DNA of 64,000 nt. Origin: Gimesia sp. GTDB lineage: Bacteria > Planctomycetota > Planctomycetia > Planctomycetales > Planctomycetaceae. This document shows positions 17,774 through 26,829 of the stretch, one piece after another (within the stretch, counting starts at the first letter, position 1; each line of letters opens with the position of its first letter). The notes beneath the pieces were generated by a model. The model was not told where the DNA came from. It was given only the letters and a program-made list of their open reading frames with translations, and made no database searches. The translations under genes and the position numbers were made by a program. The stretch covers positions 2,380 through 66,379 of the forward strand of contig PAJV01000010.1 in the NCBI GenBank assembly GCA_002706765.1, written 5' to 3'.

Positions 17774-18853
17774 TTAATCTTCCAGCTGGAAATGCTGGGT
17801 CAACCGTTCGATGGTAAACTGGCTGCGCATCTTACAGGCGATATGTTGAATGGCAAAAAGGCCCTTTTCCCAGTACGCCTCTTCGCGAGGAACTGCTGCC
17901 AGCCATTCGATACCAACTGCATAGTAACTCAGTTCAGGATCGTCTTTGTTATCACCGAGATCCTTTCCGACGAGATCCAGTTCCAGAATCGGGGTTTCTT
18001 TGCCCTGATACTCGACCGTAAAGTCTTTGACCATACAGGCCGTTTTAATGACTCGCCCCACGCCGACATAACCACTCTTGGGAATGTTGACAAAAACGCG
18101 TGCCCCTTCGAACAGATTCTTCAACGTTTGCGAATACCAGCGGCCACCACCACCGGCGATGAAGCCATACTTATGGCAGTCTTCCCAGTTCATCTCGGGA
18201 CCTTCTCCCTGGGAAACATAGAAATCGCGCTGATTCCAGGGTTCTTGTCGCTTCTTCGTCGCGGCTTTGCTGGTTTTTGTCTCTGCTTCCTGGGGATCAA
18301 TCAGCCAGGTGCGGGTGAGGTATTCGTTGCCTTCGTCCTCAAAATGGCGGAAGAAGACCGTATTAATGGGAACTCCGTAATTATCATTTAAATAGTTGAT
18401 AATCCGTTCGGTCCCGGAATCCAGTTCCGAAGCCACGATTAACATCTGGTGACTTTCATTCAGTTTATCAGGCGGGCTGGTCCCAAAGGTTTCATCGAAC
18501 CCCACTTCAAATTTCTTACCTGACTGTTTTTCGGCATACAGTTCCGTGATTTCCTCGTAAGACAACCCATCTACCCAGGAAGCATAATCCAGCGTCTGGG
18601 CGACAACTTCACGGGGCGTCTTGTCCCGTTTGATTTCAATCACAACCAGATTCCCTTCCTGGTCCATCGCCAGCAGATCAATGAACTTACCGAAAACGGT
18701 GGCTACCTGCCGCCCGATCAGCATCAGCTTCTGACCCAACAGAGACAGGTCCTGCTCCAGGATCACTTCCAGTTTCGCTTCGGACGCCAGTGGCTGAAAC
18801 TTGATTTGTGACAACTCAGAACCGATACGCCAGATTCCAACTTCGATAGGCAT
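17774..18853 (-). CDS. Endonuclease NucS-like (DUF91) protein
   Basis: A 359-aa protein with an N-terminal PD-(D/E)XK nuclease of the NucS/DUF91 type: Asp59 in GKFIDLLAMD, Glu73 and Lys75 in VVIEIKRD, and Gln86 in AQTLDYASW. These are the expected metal-binding and catalytic positions. The C-terminal half (about 205-300) looks like a PUA/EVE-type module (WNQRDFYVSQGEG, YGFIAGGGGRWYS, VFVNIPKSGYVGVGRV), which in other proteins reads modified bases. A nuclease joined to such a domain would suit a modification-dependent restriction role, but that is inference. It is read in the same direction as the type I operon upstream, with a UPF0489-like gene between. Confidence 0.7.
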   Translation of the reverse strand: MPIEVGIWRIGSELSQIKFQPLASEAKLEVILEQDLSLLGQKLMLIGRQVATVFGKFIDLLAMDQEGNLVVIEIKRDKTPREVVAQTLDYASWVDGLSYEEITELYAEKQSGKKFEVGFDETFGTSPPDKLNESHQMLIVASELDSGTERIINYLNDNYGVPINTVFFRHFEDEGNEYLTRTWLIDPQEAETKTSKAATKKRQEPWNQRDFYVSQGEGPEMNWEDCHKYGFIAGGGGRWYSQTLKNLFEGARVFVNIPKSGYVGVGRVIKTACMVKDFTVEYQGKETPILELDLVGKDLGDNKDDPELSYYAVGIEWLAAVPREEAYWEKGLFAIQHIACKMRSQFTIERLTQHFQLED

Positions 18854-18923
18854 TGTTGTGACTCCTAGCTGTTTTCAGAATAAGACAATCTAACGAAAGG
18901 AATATAAATAACAGAATATTCAA

Positions 18924-19634
18924 TCAGAGGTGTTCCTCAATGATCCTGGTGACATTGGTTCCATATATCTCATCAACAATCCGTGTAAATGGAAGCGTGT
19001 TTTCCCAGCCCCCACAACAGGTCGGGCTCAGGGCAATGAACGGAAGACAGTCAGGAGCCTCTTTGATTAAGTGTAATGTTTTACGGAAATGTTCTAACGC
19101 TCTCGGTTCTTCAATACGTAGTTCACAAAAATTACCACCGCTGGTGAAGTAATAATCGATATCTAAACTGTATAGAGTCGGAAGATCAGATGAAGGCGGA
19201 ATGATCGGGAAAGTGGCCGGGGCAGATATTATTTCTGCTTCTGGCCAGGCTTGTTCGAAGCTAGCCGTATTTTTTTGTACGCAGATTTGAGCAGACTTAA
19301 TAAGCTGAGGGAATAAAACTCTTAAACCTTCAATCCAGTCTCCCCAATTTACGGCAACTTTTTCTTCTCCCAGACGTTGTAACTTGATAAAAGATTCAGG
19401 TGTATCAAGATATCCTGGATTCGCCAAAATTGCCTCACGACTGTTTTTGCTAAACCTGCTGAAATCTGGATGAGTATCAATATGAACGAAATGGGAATTA
19501 TTTTCGCCATACTTTCCAAAGTGATAGAAGGCCATACGGTGATTGTCAGAGATTCCTATCTTTTTGCTACCACGGTAGAAATTGACCTCTGAAATCCAGG
19601 AATTGCCGAATTCATCTTGTATGTACGTTTCCAT
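18924..19634 (-). CDS. UPF0489-like protein with arginase-type metal motifs
   Basis: A 236-aa soluble protein. FVHIDTHPDF and TLYSLDIDYYF look like the paired Asp/His metal motifs of the arginase/UPF0489 fold, and VNWGDWIEGL is also typical of UPF0489 proteins. Known UPF0489 members are poorly characterised. No signal peptide or membrane segment is seen. It stands between the small membrane-protein gene of the type I operon and the NucS-like gene, all on the minus strand, with short gaps of about 60-70 bases. I do not see an RM role for it. An unrelated hydrolase fold is the main alternative. Confidence 0.5.
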   Translation of the reverse strand: METYIQDEFGNSWISEVNFYRGSKKIGISDNHRMAFYHFGKYGENNSHFVHIDTHPDFSRFSKNSREAILANPGYLDTPESFIKLQRLGEEKVAVNWGDWIEGLRVLFPQLIKSAQICVQKNTASFEQAWPEAEIISAPATFPIIPPSSDLPTLYSLDIDYYFTSGGNFCELRIEEPRALEHFRKTLHLIKEAPDCLPFIALSPTCCGGWENTLPFTRIVDEIYGTNVTRIIEEHL

Positions 19635-19692
19635 TTGTTTAAATCTGCGAGTGTTCTGCCATCCTACTTAAGGGCGGTAAATACGCATTGAA

Positions 19693-20217
19693 TTAATTCT
19701 TAGATAGACTTTTTATTGAATCAAGCTTCTTGATTGTCTGATTGATAGTCTTTATTAGGTTCTCAACATCCATCTCTTTAAGTTGTAATCCCATGTTTGC
19801 CTTTACCTGGCGAATACCCTTTTTTGCAAGTTGCTTAAATCCCCAGTATTTTGATAATCGTTCAAACTCTTCGAGTGAATGCTCAAAAGAGTATACCTCA
19901 ACAGCTTTCTGATGACTTCCTCCAAAGACCTTTCCAGTTTCTTGGGCATCTATTATTTTTTCAAAATTACCATTCTCATTTCTTAATTGTGTAAGAGCCT
20001 TTTTTCCATCAATAATAAATTGATTATGCCTATCTTCATAATATGGGAGAAGAAATTCCGACCATGCTATCAAAGCACTAACTGCCGAACCTGCAATCCA
20101 CCATAACACTGATGGTATCTTTCCAAAAATCAAAAAAACGAGACCGAAGCTGATCGCAATTATAAATAGTGCTGTTGTAAAAATCGGTTTTATATATCTC
20201 ATATGTTTATTCAACAT
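19693..20217 (-). CDS. Small membrane protein downstream of hsdS
   Basis: A 174-aa protein with two hydrophobic helices near the N-terminus (about residues 11-30, PIFTTALFIIAISFGLVF, and 36-54). A hydrophilic, helical cytoplasmic part of about 115 residues follows. The family is not recognised. The first ATG overlaps the hsdS stop by 11 bases, and a second ATG at 20202 would avoid the overlap, so it is probably co-transcribed with hsdRMS. A membrane component is not part of the classical type I enzyme. It may be an accessory effector or a passenger. Confidence 0.6.
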   Translation of the reverse strand: MLNKHMRYIKPIFTTALFIIAISFGLVFLIFGKIPSVLWWIAGSAVSALIAWSEFLLPYYEDRHNQFIIDGKKALTQLRNENGNFEKIIDAQETGKVFGGSHQKAVEVYSFEHSLEEFERLSKYWGFKQLAKKGIRQVKANMGLQLKEMDVENLIKTINQTIKKLDSIKSLSKN

Positions 20218-21925
20218 TCAGAAGCGAAGCCGTCATTGCCGTTGACAGGTTGGTTGCATTGTTTTTCTGCATTTCAAGATTTAGTTCGAGTTCATCACAG
20301 AGTGCCATTAATTGAGCGACTTTAACGACAATTCGTTTTTGTTCATTGAGTGGAGGAATTGGTATCTTCGTTTGTCTGATTATGCCACCGTTTAGATTAG
20401 GCTGAGCTCCACCAGCAGCCAATTCCCTCAGCTCGTCATACTTCTTTTTGAACACTAGCCGTATAAAATCGCGTATAGGCTCGCTTGCGGGAAAAAAGGC
20501 AATTCCAGCACATGCTTGGTTAATTGTCGAATCAAACATCAACTGTGCTACTTGACCGCGTGTTTTCCCTTGACCATACAATGCAACAATCAGGCTTCCT
20601 TTGGGATAAACTTTGAGTCTACATTCCTTAAGAGCAATGTCCGTAATGAATTTCTCAGATTTTGTAATAAAATCTTCTCCAGTAGAAGAACTTGTCTGCC
20701 AAGGGATATTCCCATTTTTATAATATTTTGGTTCCCCTGTAGAAGGAGTTGATCCGGTCCCAATATTTGTTATTTCATCAAGTATTTCCCATTCCCACCC
20801 TTTAGGTATCGAATGAGTTTCAATTCCACTATCTCGCAATGTATGTGATTTAGAAACTTTGATAACTTTTCGCTTGATCAAATCTTGTTTTTCAGACTTG
20901 ATCCTCTCCAACAAATTCTCAGCAGGTTCATCTTCCGGATCCTGCGGCACCAGTTTGCCCTGGACGGCGAGTTGCAGGATGGTCTGGCGGAGTTGTTTGA
21001 TGCTCTCTTTTGTGGTGAAGAGCTGGTTGAACTGCGTGTCGATCCGCTGCCAGGCTTTCGTCAGCTGGCGGGGTGTCTCGGCGGTGGTCAGCTGGTGCAG
21101 ACTGGCGGTCGTCAGTTGCCCGTGCACCGTCTGCCGCTGTTGCTGCTGCGTTTCCAGCGCATCACACAACGCCATCAACTCATCCACCTTGGCCACAATC
21201 CGCTTCTGCTCATTAAGCGGTGGGATTGGTACCTTTGTTTTTCGTATTAAGCCCCCGTTTAAATTCGGTTGTGCTCCACCCGCAGCCAATTCTCTCAACT
21301 CTGCATACTTCTTTTTGAATACTAGCCGTATGAAATCGCGTATTGGTTCGCTAGCGAGAAAAAAGGCAATTCCAGCACATGCCTGATTGATTGTTGAATC
21401 AAACATTAACTGTCCTACTTGTCCCCGTGTTTTTCCTTGACCATACAATGCAACTATCAAACTACCCTTTGGATAAATTTTGAGCCTACATTCTTGAAGT
21501 GCAATGTCCGTAATAAATTTGTCTGATTTTGTAATAAAATCTTCTCCTGTAGCAGAACTTGTCTGCCACGGGATCTTTCCATTTTTATAATATTTAAGTT
21601 CCCCTGTTGAAGGGGTTGATCCTGTTCCAATACTAGTTATTTCGTCAAGTGTTTCCCATACCCACCCTTCAGGTATCGAATGAGTTTCAATTCCTGTATT
21701 TCTCAAGGTATGTGATTGAGAGACTTTGATAACTTTTTGCTCGATCAAAGCTCTTTTTTCAGACTTGATCCGCTCCACCAACTTCTTAGCTGGCTCATCA
21801 TTTGGATCCTGCTCCACCAGTTTCCCACGAATCGCCAGATTCAGAATCAACTCCCGCAGTTTTTTAATTCCCTCTGGTGCATCAACCAGATGTCCGAACT
21901 GTTCCAGAAACGTGTCGACGTTCAC
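20207..21925 (-). CDS. hsdS: Type I restriction specificity subunit with duplicated TRDs
   Basis: The 572-aa specificity subunit of the type I restriction-modification enzyme. It has two target-recognition domains, each preceded by GKLVxQDPxDEPA and a helical spacer. The domains (residues 58-257 and 347-546) are almost the same: I count about 27 differences in about 200 aligned residues, and both contain YGQGKTRGQV and IPPLNEQKRI. Normal HsdS proteins have two unrelated TRDs that read different half-sites. Two alike TRDs predict a palindromic, interrupted target. The start is GTG at 21925, overlapping the hsdM stop (GTGA). The DNA copies differ at many silent positions, so the duplication is not very recent. 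Confidence 0.9.
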   Translation of the reverse strand: MNVDTFLEQFGHLVDAPEGIKKLRELILNLAIRGKLVEQDPNDEPAKKLVERIKSEKRALIEQKVIKVSQSHTLRNTGIETHSIPEGWVWETLDEITSIGTGSTPSTGELKYYKNGKIPWQTSSATGEDFITKSDKFITDIALQECRLKIYPKGSLIVALYGQGKTRGQVGQLMFDSTINQACAGIAFFLASEPIRDFIRLVFKKKYAELRELAAGGAQPNLNGGLIRKTKVPIPPLNEQKRIVAKVDELMALCDALETQQQQRQTVHGQLTTASLHQLTTAETPRQLTKAWQRIDTQFNQLFTTKESIKQLRQTILQLAVQGKLVPQDPEDEPAENLLERIKSEKQDLIKRKVIKVSKSHTLRDSGIETHSIPKGWEWEILDEITNIGTGSTPSTGEPKYYKNGNIPWQTSSSTGEDFITKSEKFITDIALKECRLKVYPKGSLIVALYGQGKTRGQVAQLMFDSTINQACAGIAFFPASEPIRDFIRLVFKKKYDELRELAAGGAQPNLNGGIIRQTKIPIPPLNEQKRIVVKVAQLMALCDELELNLEMQKNNATNLSTAMTASLLNVE

Positions 21926-23367
21926 GAGTCCCCTCCCAGCGCGGCACGGAGTTCCTGCTTGAGCTGTTCGCGGGTCTGGTCGATCTGCTTCTGTAATTTC
22001 TGATAGGATTTCAACAGCGCGTCCGGATCGCCGGGACCTTCGTCGGCGGAATACGGGTTCTTCTGATCCAGGTTATAGCCGCTCTCACGAATATCTTTGA
22101 TCGACACCTTCCAGGCAAACTCGTTTTCTTTCCGTTTTTTCCACCACTTCTTTTCAGCAGCAAATTCTTCAATCCGAATCGGCCTGGTTTTGTTGTACGA
22201 TTTCTGATCCGCGGGGTAGGGATGTTCGTAGTACCAGATCTGCTTCGTCTTTTTTCCCTTTTCGAAAAAGAGCAGGTTGGTTTTGATGCCCGTATAGGGA
22301 TTAAACACGCCGTTCGGCAGCCGGACAATCGTATGCAGATTGCATTCTTCCAGCAGTTTCTCTTTGATCCGCGTTTTGACTCCTTCGCCGAACAGGGTCC
22401 CGTCCGGCAGCACAATCGCCGCCCGGCCCCCGTCTTTGAGTAGCCGCATAATCAAAACCAGAAACAGGTCGGCGGTTTCCCGTGTGCGATACGTGGCCGG
22501 GAAGTTGGATTCGATGCCGTCTTCCTCCATTCCCCCGAAAGGCGGGTTGGTCACAATCACATCCACGCGGTCTTTCGGGCCGTAGTCGGTCAACGGACGG
22601 GACAAGGTATTTTCGTGCCGCACGTTCGAAGGCACATCGATGCCGTGCAGCAGCAGGTTTGTCACACACAACAGGTGCGGAAGCTGTTTTTTCTCAACGC
22701 CGTTGATCGACTGCTGCAGCAGTTCCCGGTCCGCCACGGTTTTTACATATTTCTTGCGAACATGCTCGATGGAACAGGTCAGAAAGCCGCCGGTCCCACA
22801 GGCGGGGTCGAGCAGTTTCTCCCCCAGTTTGGGATCAACCATATCCACCATGAACTGCGTGACCGCCCGCGGCGTATAATATTCCCCCGCATTGCCGGCG
22901 GACTGCAGGTCTTTAAGAATCTGTTCGTAGATATCATTGAACAGATGCCGGTCTTTGGTCCGGTTGAAGTCGAGGTCTTCATTCAGCTTGTTGATCACCT
23001 GCCGCAGCAACTGGCCCGACTTCATATAGTTATACGCGTCTTCAAACGCAGAGCGGATCACGTACGCCATCGGGTTCTTGTCGACGCGCAGCTCTTTGAG
23101 TTTGGCAAACAGGTGATTGTTGACGAAATCGAGCAGTTCGTCGCCGGTCATCCCTTCCGGGTCAGCGGCCCAGTTCCGCCAGCGAAAGGGTTCGGGAATG
23201 GGAGACTTGTATTTTTCGTCGAGGAGTTCGAATTCCCGTTCGCGGTCTTCGAATATCTTGAGAAAAATCATCCAGGTCAGCTGGCCGATACGTTGTGCGT
23301 CTCCATCCACGCCGACATCTTTGCGCATGATGTCCTGGATCGTCTTGATCTGTGTGCTGCTTACCAT
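21922..23367 (-). CDS. hsdM: Type I restriction DNA adenine methyltransferase subunit
   Basis: A 481-aa modification subunit. The N-terminal helical domain (HsdM_N) covers about residues 5-140. SAM-binding motif I is LDPACGTGGF (186-195). The catalytic motif TNPPFG (273-278) marks an N6-adenine methyltransferase. GEYYTPRAV before motif I is typical of the family. The C-terminus is basic and helical and contacts HsdS in known enzymes. It follows hsdR by 33 bases and overlaps hsdS by four, so the three are one operon. Length and motifs look intact. Confidence 0.95.
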   Translation of the reverse strand: MVSSTQIKTIQDIMRKDVGVDGDAQRIGQLTWMIFLKIFEDREREFELLDEKYKSPIPEPFRWRNWAADPEGMTGDELLDFVNNHLFAKLKELRVDKNPMAYVIRSAFEDAYNYMKSGQLLRQVINKLNEDLDFNRTKDRHLFNDIYEQILKDLQSAGNAGEYYTPRAVTQFMVDMVDPKLGEKLLDPACGTGGFLTCSIEHVRKKYVKTVADRELLQQSINGVEKKQLPHLLCVTNLLLHGIDVPSNVRHENTLSRPLTDYGPKDRVDVIVTNPPFGGMEEDGIESNFPATYRTRETADLFLVLIMRLLKDGGRAAIVLPDGTLFGEGVKTRIKEKLLEECNLHTIVRLPNGVFNPYTGIKTNLLFFEKGKKTKQIWYYEHPYPADQKSYNKTRPIRIEEFAAEKKWWKKRKENEFAWKVSIKDIRESGYNLDQKNPYSADEGPGDPDALLKSYQKLQKQIDQTREQLKQELRAALGGDS

Positions 23368-23400
23368 GTTGTAATCTCAAAGTCGCTTTCTTACATCTGC

Positions 23401-25803
23401 TTATGTAGCTGTGTCATACAGCAAGTTCTTCATTTTTTTGACGGCTTCCAGAAACTGCTCTCTGCCGCCGAACGCCTGGATGATTTCCACCGGCGTGCCC
23501 CACTGGCTGAAGGGATCGACATTCAGCACGCTGATATCTTCCAGGTTGCCGATGCCCTCATCCGTGTATTTATCGAGCAGTGCCTCCAGCACCAGCCGGG
23601 CCTGCTCGCCGTACTCGGTAAAGTAGTTGCGTTTGCGGACATTTTCCGAACGTTCTTTGCGTGTCAGGGGAGGCTGATCAAAGGCGACGTGACAGATCAG
23701 GTCGAAGGGGCCGAAATCCTTGCCGACCTCGTCAGCCAATGCTTCAAACAGGATACCATGCTCTTCGAGTTCTTCAATGATGGCCTGTTTTCGCTCTGCG
23801 GCGGTCCACTGCTGAATAAAATCGTTCAAAGTGGTATACTCTTCACCCACCCGTTTCTTTGTATAATCCTTGAGTGATTCGGTGATCAGTTTTCCCGAAT
23901 GCGGATCAAAATACTGCACGCGCTCGGCAACGACTTTGACTTCGACATCTTTCACATAATACCGCCGCGGTTTGCCGGAACTCATGTCGAGATCGATATC
24001 AGGCGGAGTCGATCCATCGACCAGCATCTCTCCCTCTTCGAATTCTTCCGCCAGTGATTCATCCTCCAGCATCTCATCCAGGTCATCCGGCGGAACCGGG
24101 GAGTCATCGGTGCCTGGCTCATAGATGCAGATTGGCGGCCCGTCAAAATCGACATCGGCAAACAGTTCGGTCGCTTTTTTGAAATCCATGATCGTGAAAA
24201 AATACTTACCGTATTGCTCTTCAACCCGCGTTCCGCGACCAATGATCTGTTTGAATTCGGTCATCGACTGAATCCGGCTGTCTAACACCACCAGCTTGGT
24301 TGTTTTGGCATCCACGCCTGTGGTCATCAGCTTGGACGTAGTCGCGATGACGGGATAACGGCTTTCCGGGTCAATAAAATTTTCCAGCTCCGCTTTGCCT
24401 TCGTCGTTGTCGCCCGTGATCCGCATCACATATTTGCGGTTTTCCTGAACCATATCGGCATTCTGATTGACCAGTGCCTGCCGCATTCGCTCGGCGTGAT
24501 CGATGTTGTCACAGAAGACGATTACCTTATCATAGCGACTGGTCCCTTTCAGGAATTCTGTAATACTTTTAGCAACCAGCTCGGTTCGTTTTTCCAGAAC
24601 CAGATTGCGGTCGAAGTCTTTCTGATTATAGATGCGGTCTTCGATTTCGTGACCGAATTTGTCTGTTTTTCCCTCTTCCGGTCGCCAGCCTGCCAGATCC
24701 TTATCAAAGTCGATACGAACCACACGATACGGGGCGAGGAAGCCATCCTGAATTCCCTGTTTCAAGGTGTAGGTATAAATGGGGTCGCCAAAGTAATGAA
24801 TGTTCGAAACGTACTTCGTCTCTTTGGGAGTCGCCGTCAAACCGACATGAATGGCGGAATCAAAGTATTCGAGGATCTCACGCCACTGGCTGTCTTCTTT
24901 GGCGCTGCCGCGATGGCATTCATCGATGACGATTAAGTCGAAGAAATCCGGCGAAAACTCTTTGTAGATGTTTTGCTCATCTTCCGTTCCTGTCAGCGCC
25001 TGGTAGAGAGCCAGGTAGATTTCGTACGAAGTATCAGCGGTCCGTTTGACAATCTTATGCATGGCCTGACCGAACGGTTTGAAATCGTTATTCCTGGTCT
25101 GATCGACCAGGATATTGCGATCCGCTAGAAACAGAATCCGTTTGCAGGTTCGGGCTTTCCATAATCGCCAGATGATCTGGAACGCGGTGTAGGTTTTTCC
25201 TGTTCCGGTTGCCATGACCAGCAACAGGCGTTTTTTCCCCTGTGCAATGCCTTCAATCGTGCGATTGATGGCATTTAACTGGTAATAACGCGGATTCTTA
25301 TCACTGCCGTCGGAATAGAATTCCTGGGTGACGACTTCCAGGGCCGTCTCTTTAATTCCCTTAAAGCGACAATAGCGATCCCAGAGTTCATCGGGCGAGG
25401 GAAACTGATCGAGGGGGAGTTCCTGTTCGACGTCTCCCTCCTTCACCGTTTTATCATGAAACAGAAAGGCATCGCCGTTACTGCTGAACACAAAAGGGAG
25501 GGAGAGCGCGGATTCATCGTCGGCATATGCCAGAGCCTGCTGCATTCCATCACCGACTGAGTGGCTGTTGTCTTTGGCCTCGATGACGGCCAGGGGGATG
25601 TTGGGCCGGTAGTAGAGAATATAGTCTGCCCGTTTGGGTTTTCCCCGTTTGACAGTTTTCCCTTTGACAATGATCTGACCGTCAGTAAACGAAACCTCTT
25701 CGCGCACCTGGGTCTGCAAATCCCAGCCGGCAGCGGTCAGGGCAGGCGTAATGTACTTGGAGCAGATATCCCGCTCGCTGAGTGATTTCTTGTTGATCGT
25801 CAT
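23401..25803 (-). CDS. hsdR: Type I restriction endonuclease and translocase subunit
   Basis: An 800-aa EcoEI-type restriction subunit. An N-terminal PD-(D/E)XK nuclease shows Asp60 (KRADYILYY), then [19 protein letters not shown] with Glu75 and Lys77. The SF2 translocase has VMATGTGKT (198-204), [11 protein letters not shown] and VGLTATPKE. Later come [10 protein letters not shown] and [15 protein letters not shown]. The C-terminal part is the EcoEI_R_C helical region. I chose ATG 25803 (MTINKKSLS); ATG 25812 is nearly as good, while the ORF beginning at 25947 has an implausible leader. It is the first gene of the operon and would supply ATP-dependent translocation and cutting of unmodified DNA. 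Confidence 0.93.
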   Translation of the reverse strand: MTINKKSLSERDICSKYITPALTAAGWDLQTQVREEVSFTDGQIIVKGKTVKRGKPKRADYILYYRPNIPLAVIEAKDNSHSVGDGMQQALAYADDESALSLPFVFSSNGDAFLFHDKTVKEGDVEQELPLDQFPSPDELWDRYCRFKGIKETALEVVTQEFYSDGSDKNPRYYQLNAINRTIEGIAQGKKRLLLVMATGTGKTYTAFQIIWRLWKARTCKRILFLADRNILVDQTRNNDFKPFGQAMHKIVKRTADTSYEIYLALYQALTGTEDEQNIYKEFSPDFFDLIVIDECHRGSAKEDSQWREILEYFDSAIHVGLTATPKETKYVSNIHYFGDPIYTYTLKQGIQDGFLAPYRVVRIDFDKDLAGWRPEEGKTDKFGHEIEDRIYNQKDFDRNLVLEKRTELVAKSITEFLKGTSRYDKVIVFCDNIDHAERMRQALVNQNADMVQENRKYVMRITGDNDEGKAELENFIDPESRYPVIATTSKLMTTGVDAKTTKLVVLDSRIQSMTEFKQIIGRGTRVEEQYGKYFFTIMDFKKATELFADVDFDGPPICIYEPGTDDSPVPPDDLDEMLEDESLAEEFEEGEMLVDGSTPPDIDLDMSSGKPRRYYVKDVEVKVVAERVQYFDPHSGKLITESLKDYTKKRVGEEYTTLNDFIQQWTAAERKQAIIEELEEHGILFEALADEVGKDFGPFDLICHVAFDQPPLTRKERSENVRKRNYFTEYGEQARLVLEALLDKYTDEGIGNLEDISVLNVDPFSQWGTPVEIIQAFGGREQFLEAVKKMKNLLYDTAT

Positions 25804-26346
25804 GTAGGTCATTCTCAGACTGGATCGGCTTCTCGGGACGATTACTCGGCCTAACCCCTTGCAAAATATCAGCATACCGCGATCTGGATCTGAACGAAAG
25901 CAAAACAGGGAAAGAATGTGAGCTGGCTGCGTCTGAACAGTCAGCATTGCAGTTATAAGTCTGAGTATTTCCTGGTGGGATTACCTGCTGGTAGAGGATT
26001 CACCGGGGTAGTCGATGCGATGTATTGAAACTTGGCCGTTCAAAATGATTTAAGGTCTTGATCTTCGATTGATCCCGTCCTACGATTACGCCGTGAGTGG
26101 AATTGAGACTGTTGATTCCATTTTGAGCATCACGAGCGGCGTTGAGGGAGATGGCCCTTTGAAACGCCCGGCAACCTGGTTCAGCCACCAAGGTGCCACT
26201 GCCTTCCCGAAAGGAAACGATGCGGCCTGCAGAGGCAAAGAATGGCTCAGAGATTCCTGTAGATTCTCCTGAACGCTTTTGTCTGCCCACCAGTGTTGTC
26301 CGTGATAGTTTGACTTCAATCAGGCTTTAATGAGGAGACACAGGTA
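25804..26346. other. Non-coding stretch upstream of hsdR
   Basis: No gene is supported in either direction. Short ORFs at 26000-26319 on the minus strand and 26069-26272 on the plus strand overlap each other and show no domain. The hsdR promoter must lie here, but I see no clear -35/-10 pair. Confidence 0.4.
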
Positions 26347-26649
26347 ATGTTACTGAGCGGAACACAATATCTACACGGGAAACCAGGGGAAAGAGATGAG
26401 CTAAACTGTCCCGTCTGCGGCACGAAATGTGACGTCAAACGCAACTGTTTTGGACCGACCTGCTTTGCCGAATCAATCGGCGGTCTGGGGCATCTGCATG
26501 ATCGATTTATCTGTCCACACGAAGGCAAAGACTGGCATGATTACGCCCGTCAACTTATTGATCAGAAACGTAATTGTGCCAGTAGACGCGTGCTGGAACT
26601 TATTAACCTCGATTTGCAGGAGACACTGAAGAGACGCGAGATTATGTAG
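26347..26649 (+). CDS. Small Cys-rich (zinc-ribbon-like) protein
   Basis: A 100-aa protein with CPVCGTKC and a second cysteine set in NCFGPTCF. These could form a small zinc site, and a histidine-rich stretch (LGHLHDRFICPHEGKDWHDY) follows. The C-terminal 30 residues are helical. The family is not recognised. An AGGAG lies about 11 bases before the ATG. It sits alone between the divergent hsdR gene and the integrase. Its cysteine pattern argues it is a real gene. Confidence 0.5.
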   Translation: MLLSGTQYLHGKPGERDELNCPVCGTKCDVKRNCFGPTCFAESIGGLGHLHDRFICPHEGKDWHDYARQLIDQKRNCASRRVLELINLDLQETLKRREIM

Positions 26650-26829
26650 TTGGTAAAGAGTCTCTGAGCCGACATCTGAATTTAAGAGATGATTAAGCCT
26701 TTTAATAGCAGAGTCTTAAGAAATGCATGGGCTCAGTTTACTTAGACTCACTCTCGGCTTGGCCATGTCTTTAATCTATTGGCAGGCTTCTAATAAAATG
26801 CCTCTTTAGTTCTAATTCATTAAGTATCT

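Noticed and set aside
22615-23877. 420-aa plus-strand ORF opposite hsdM/hsdR
   Set aside because: It is the antisense shadow of two well-supported genes and crosses their boundary; its sequence shows no domain.
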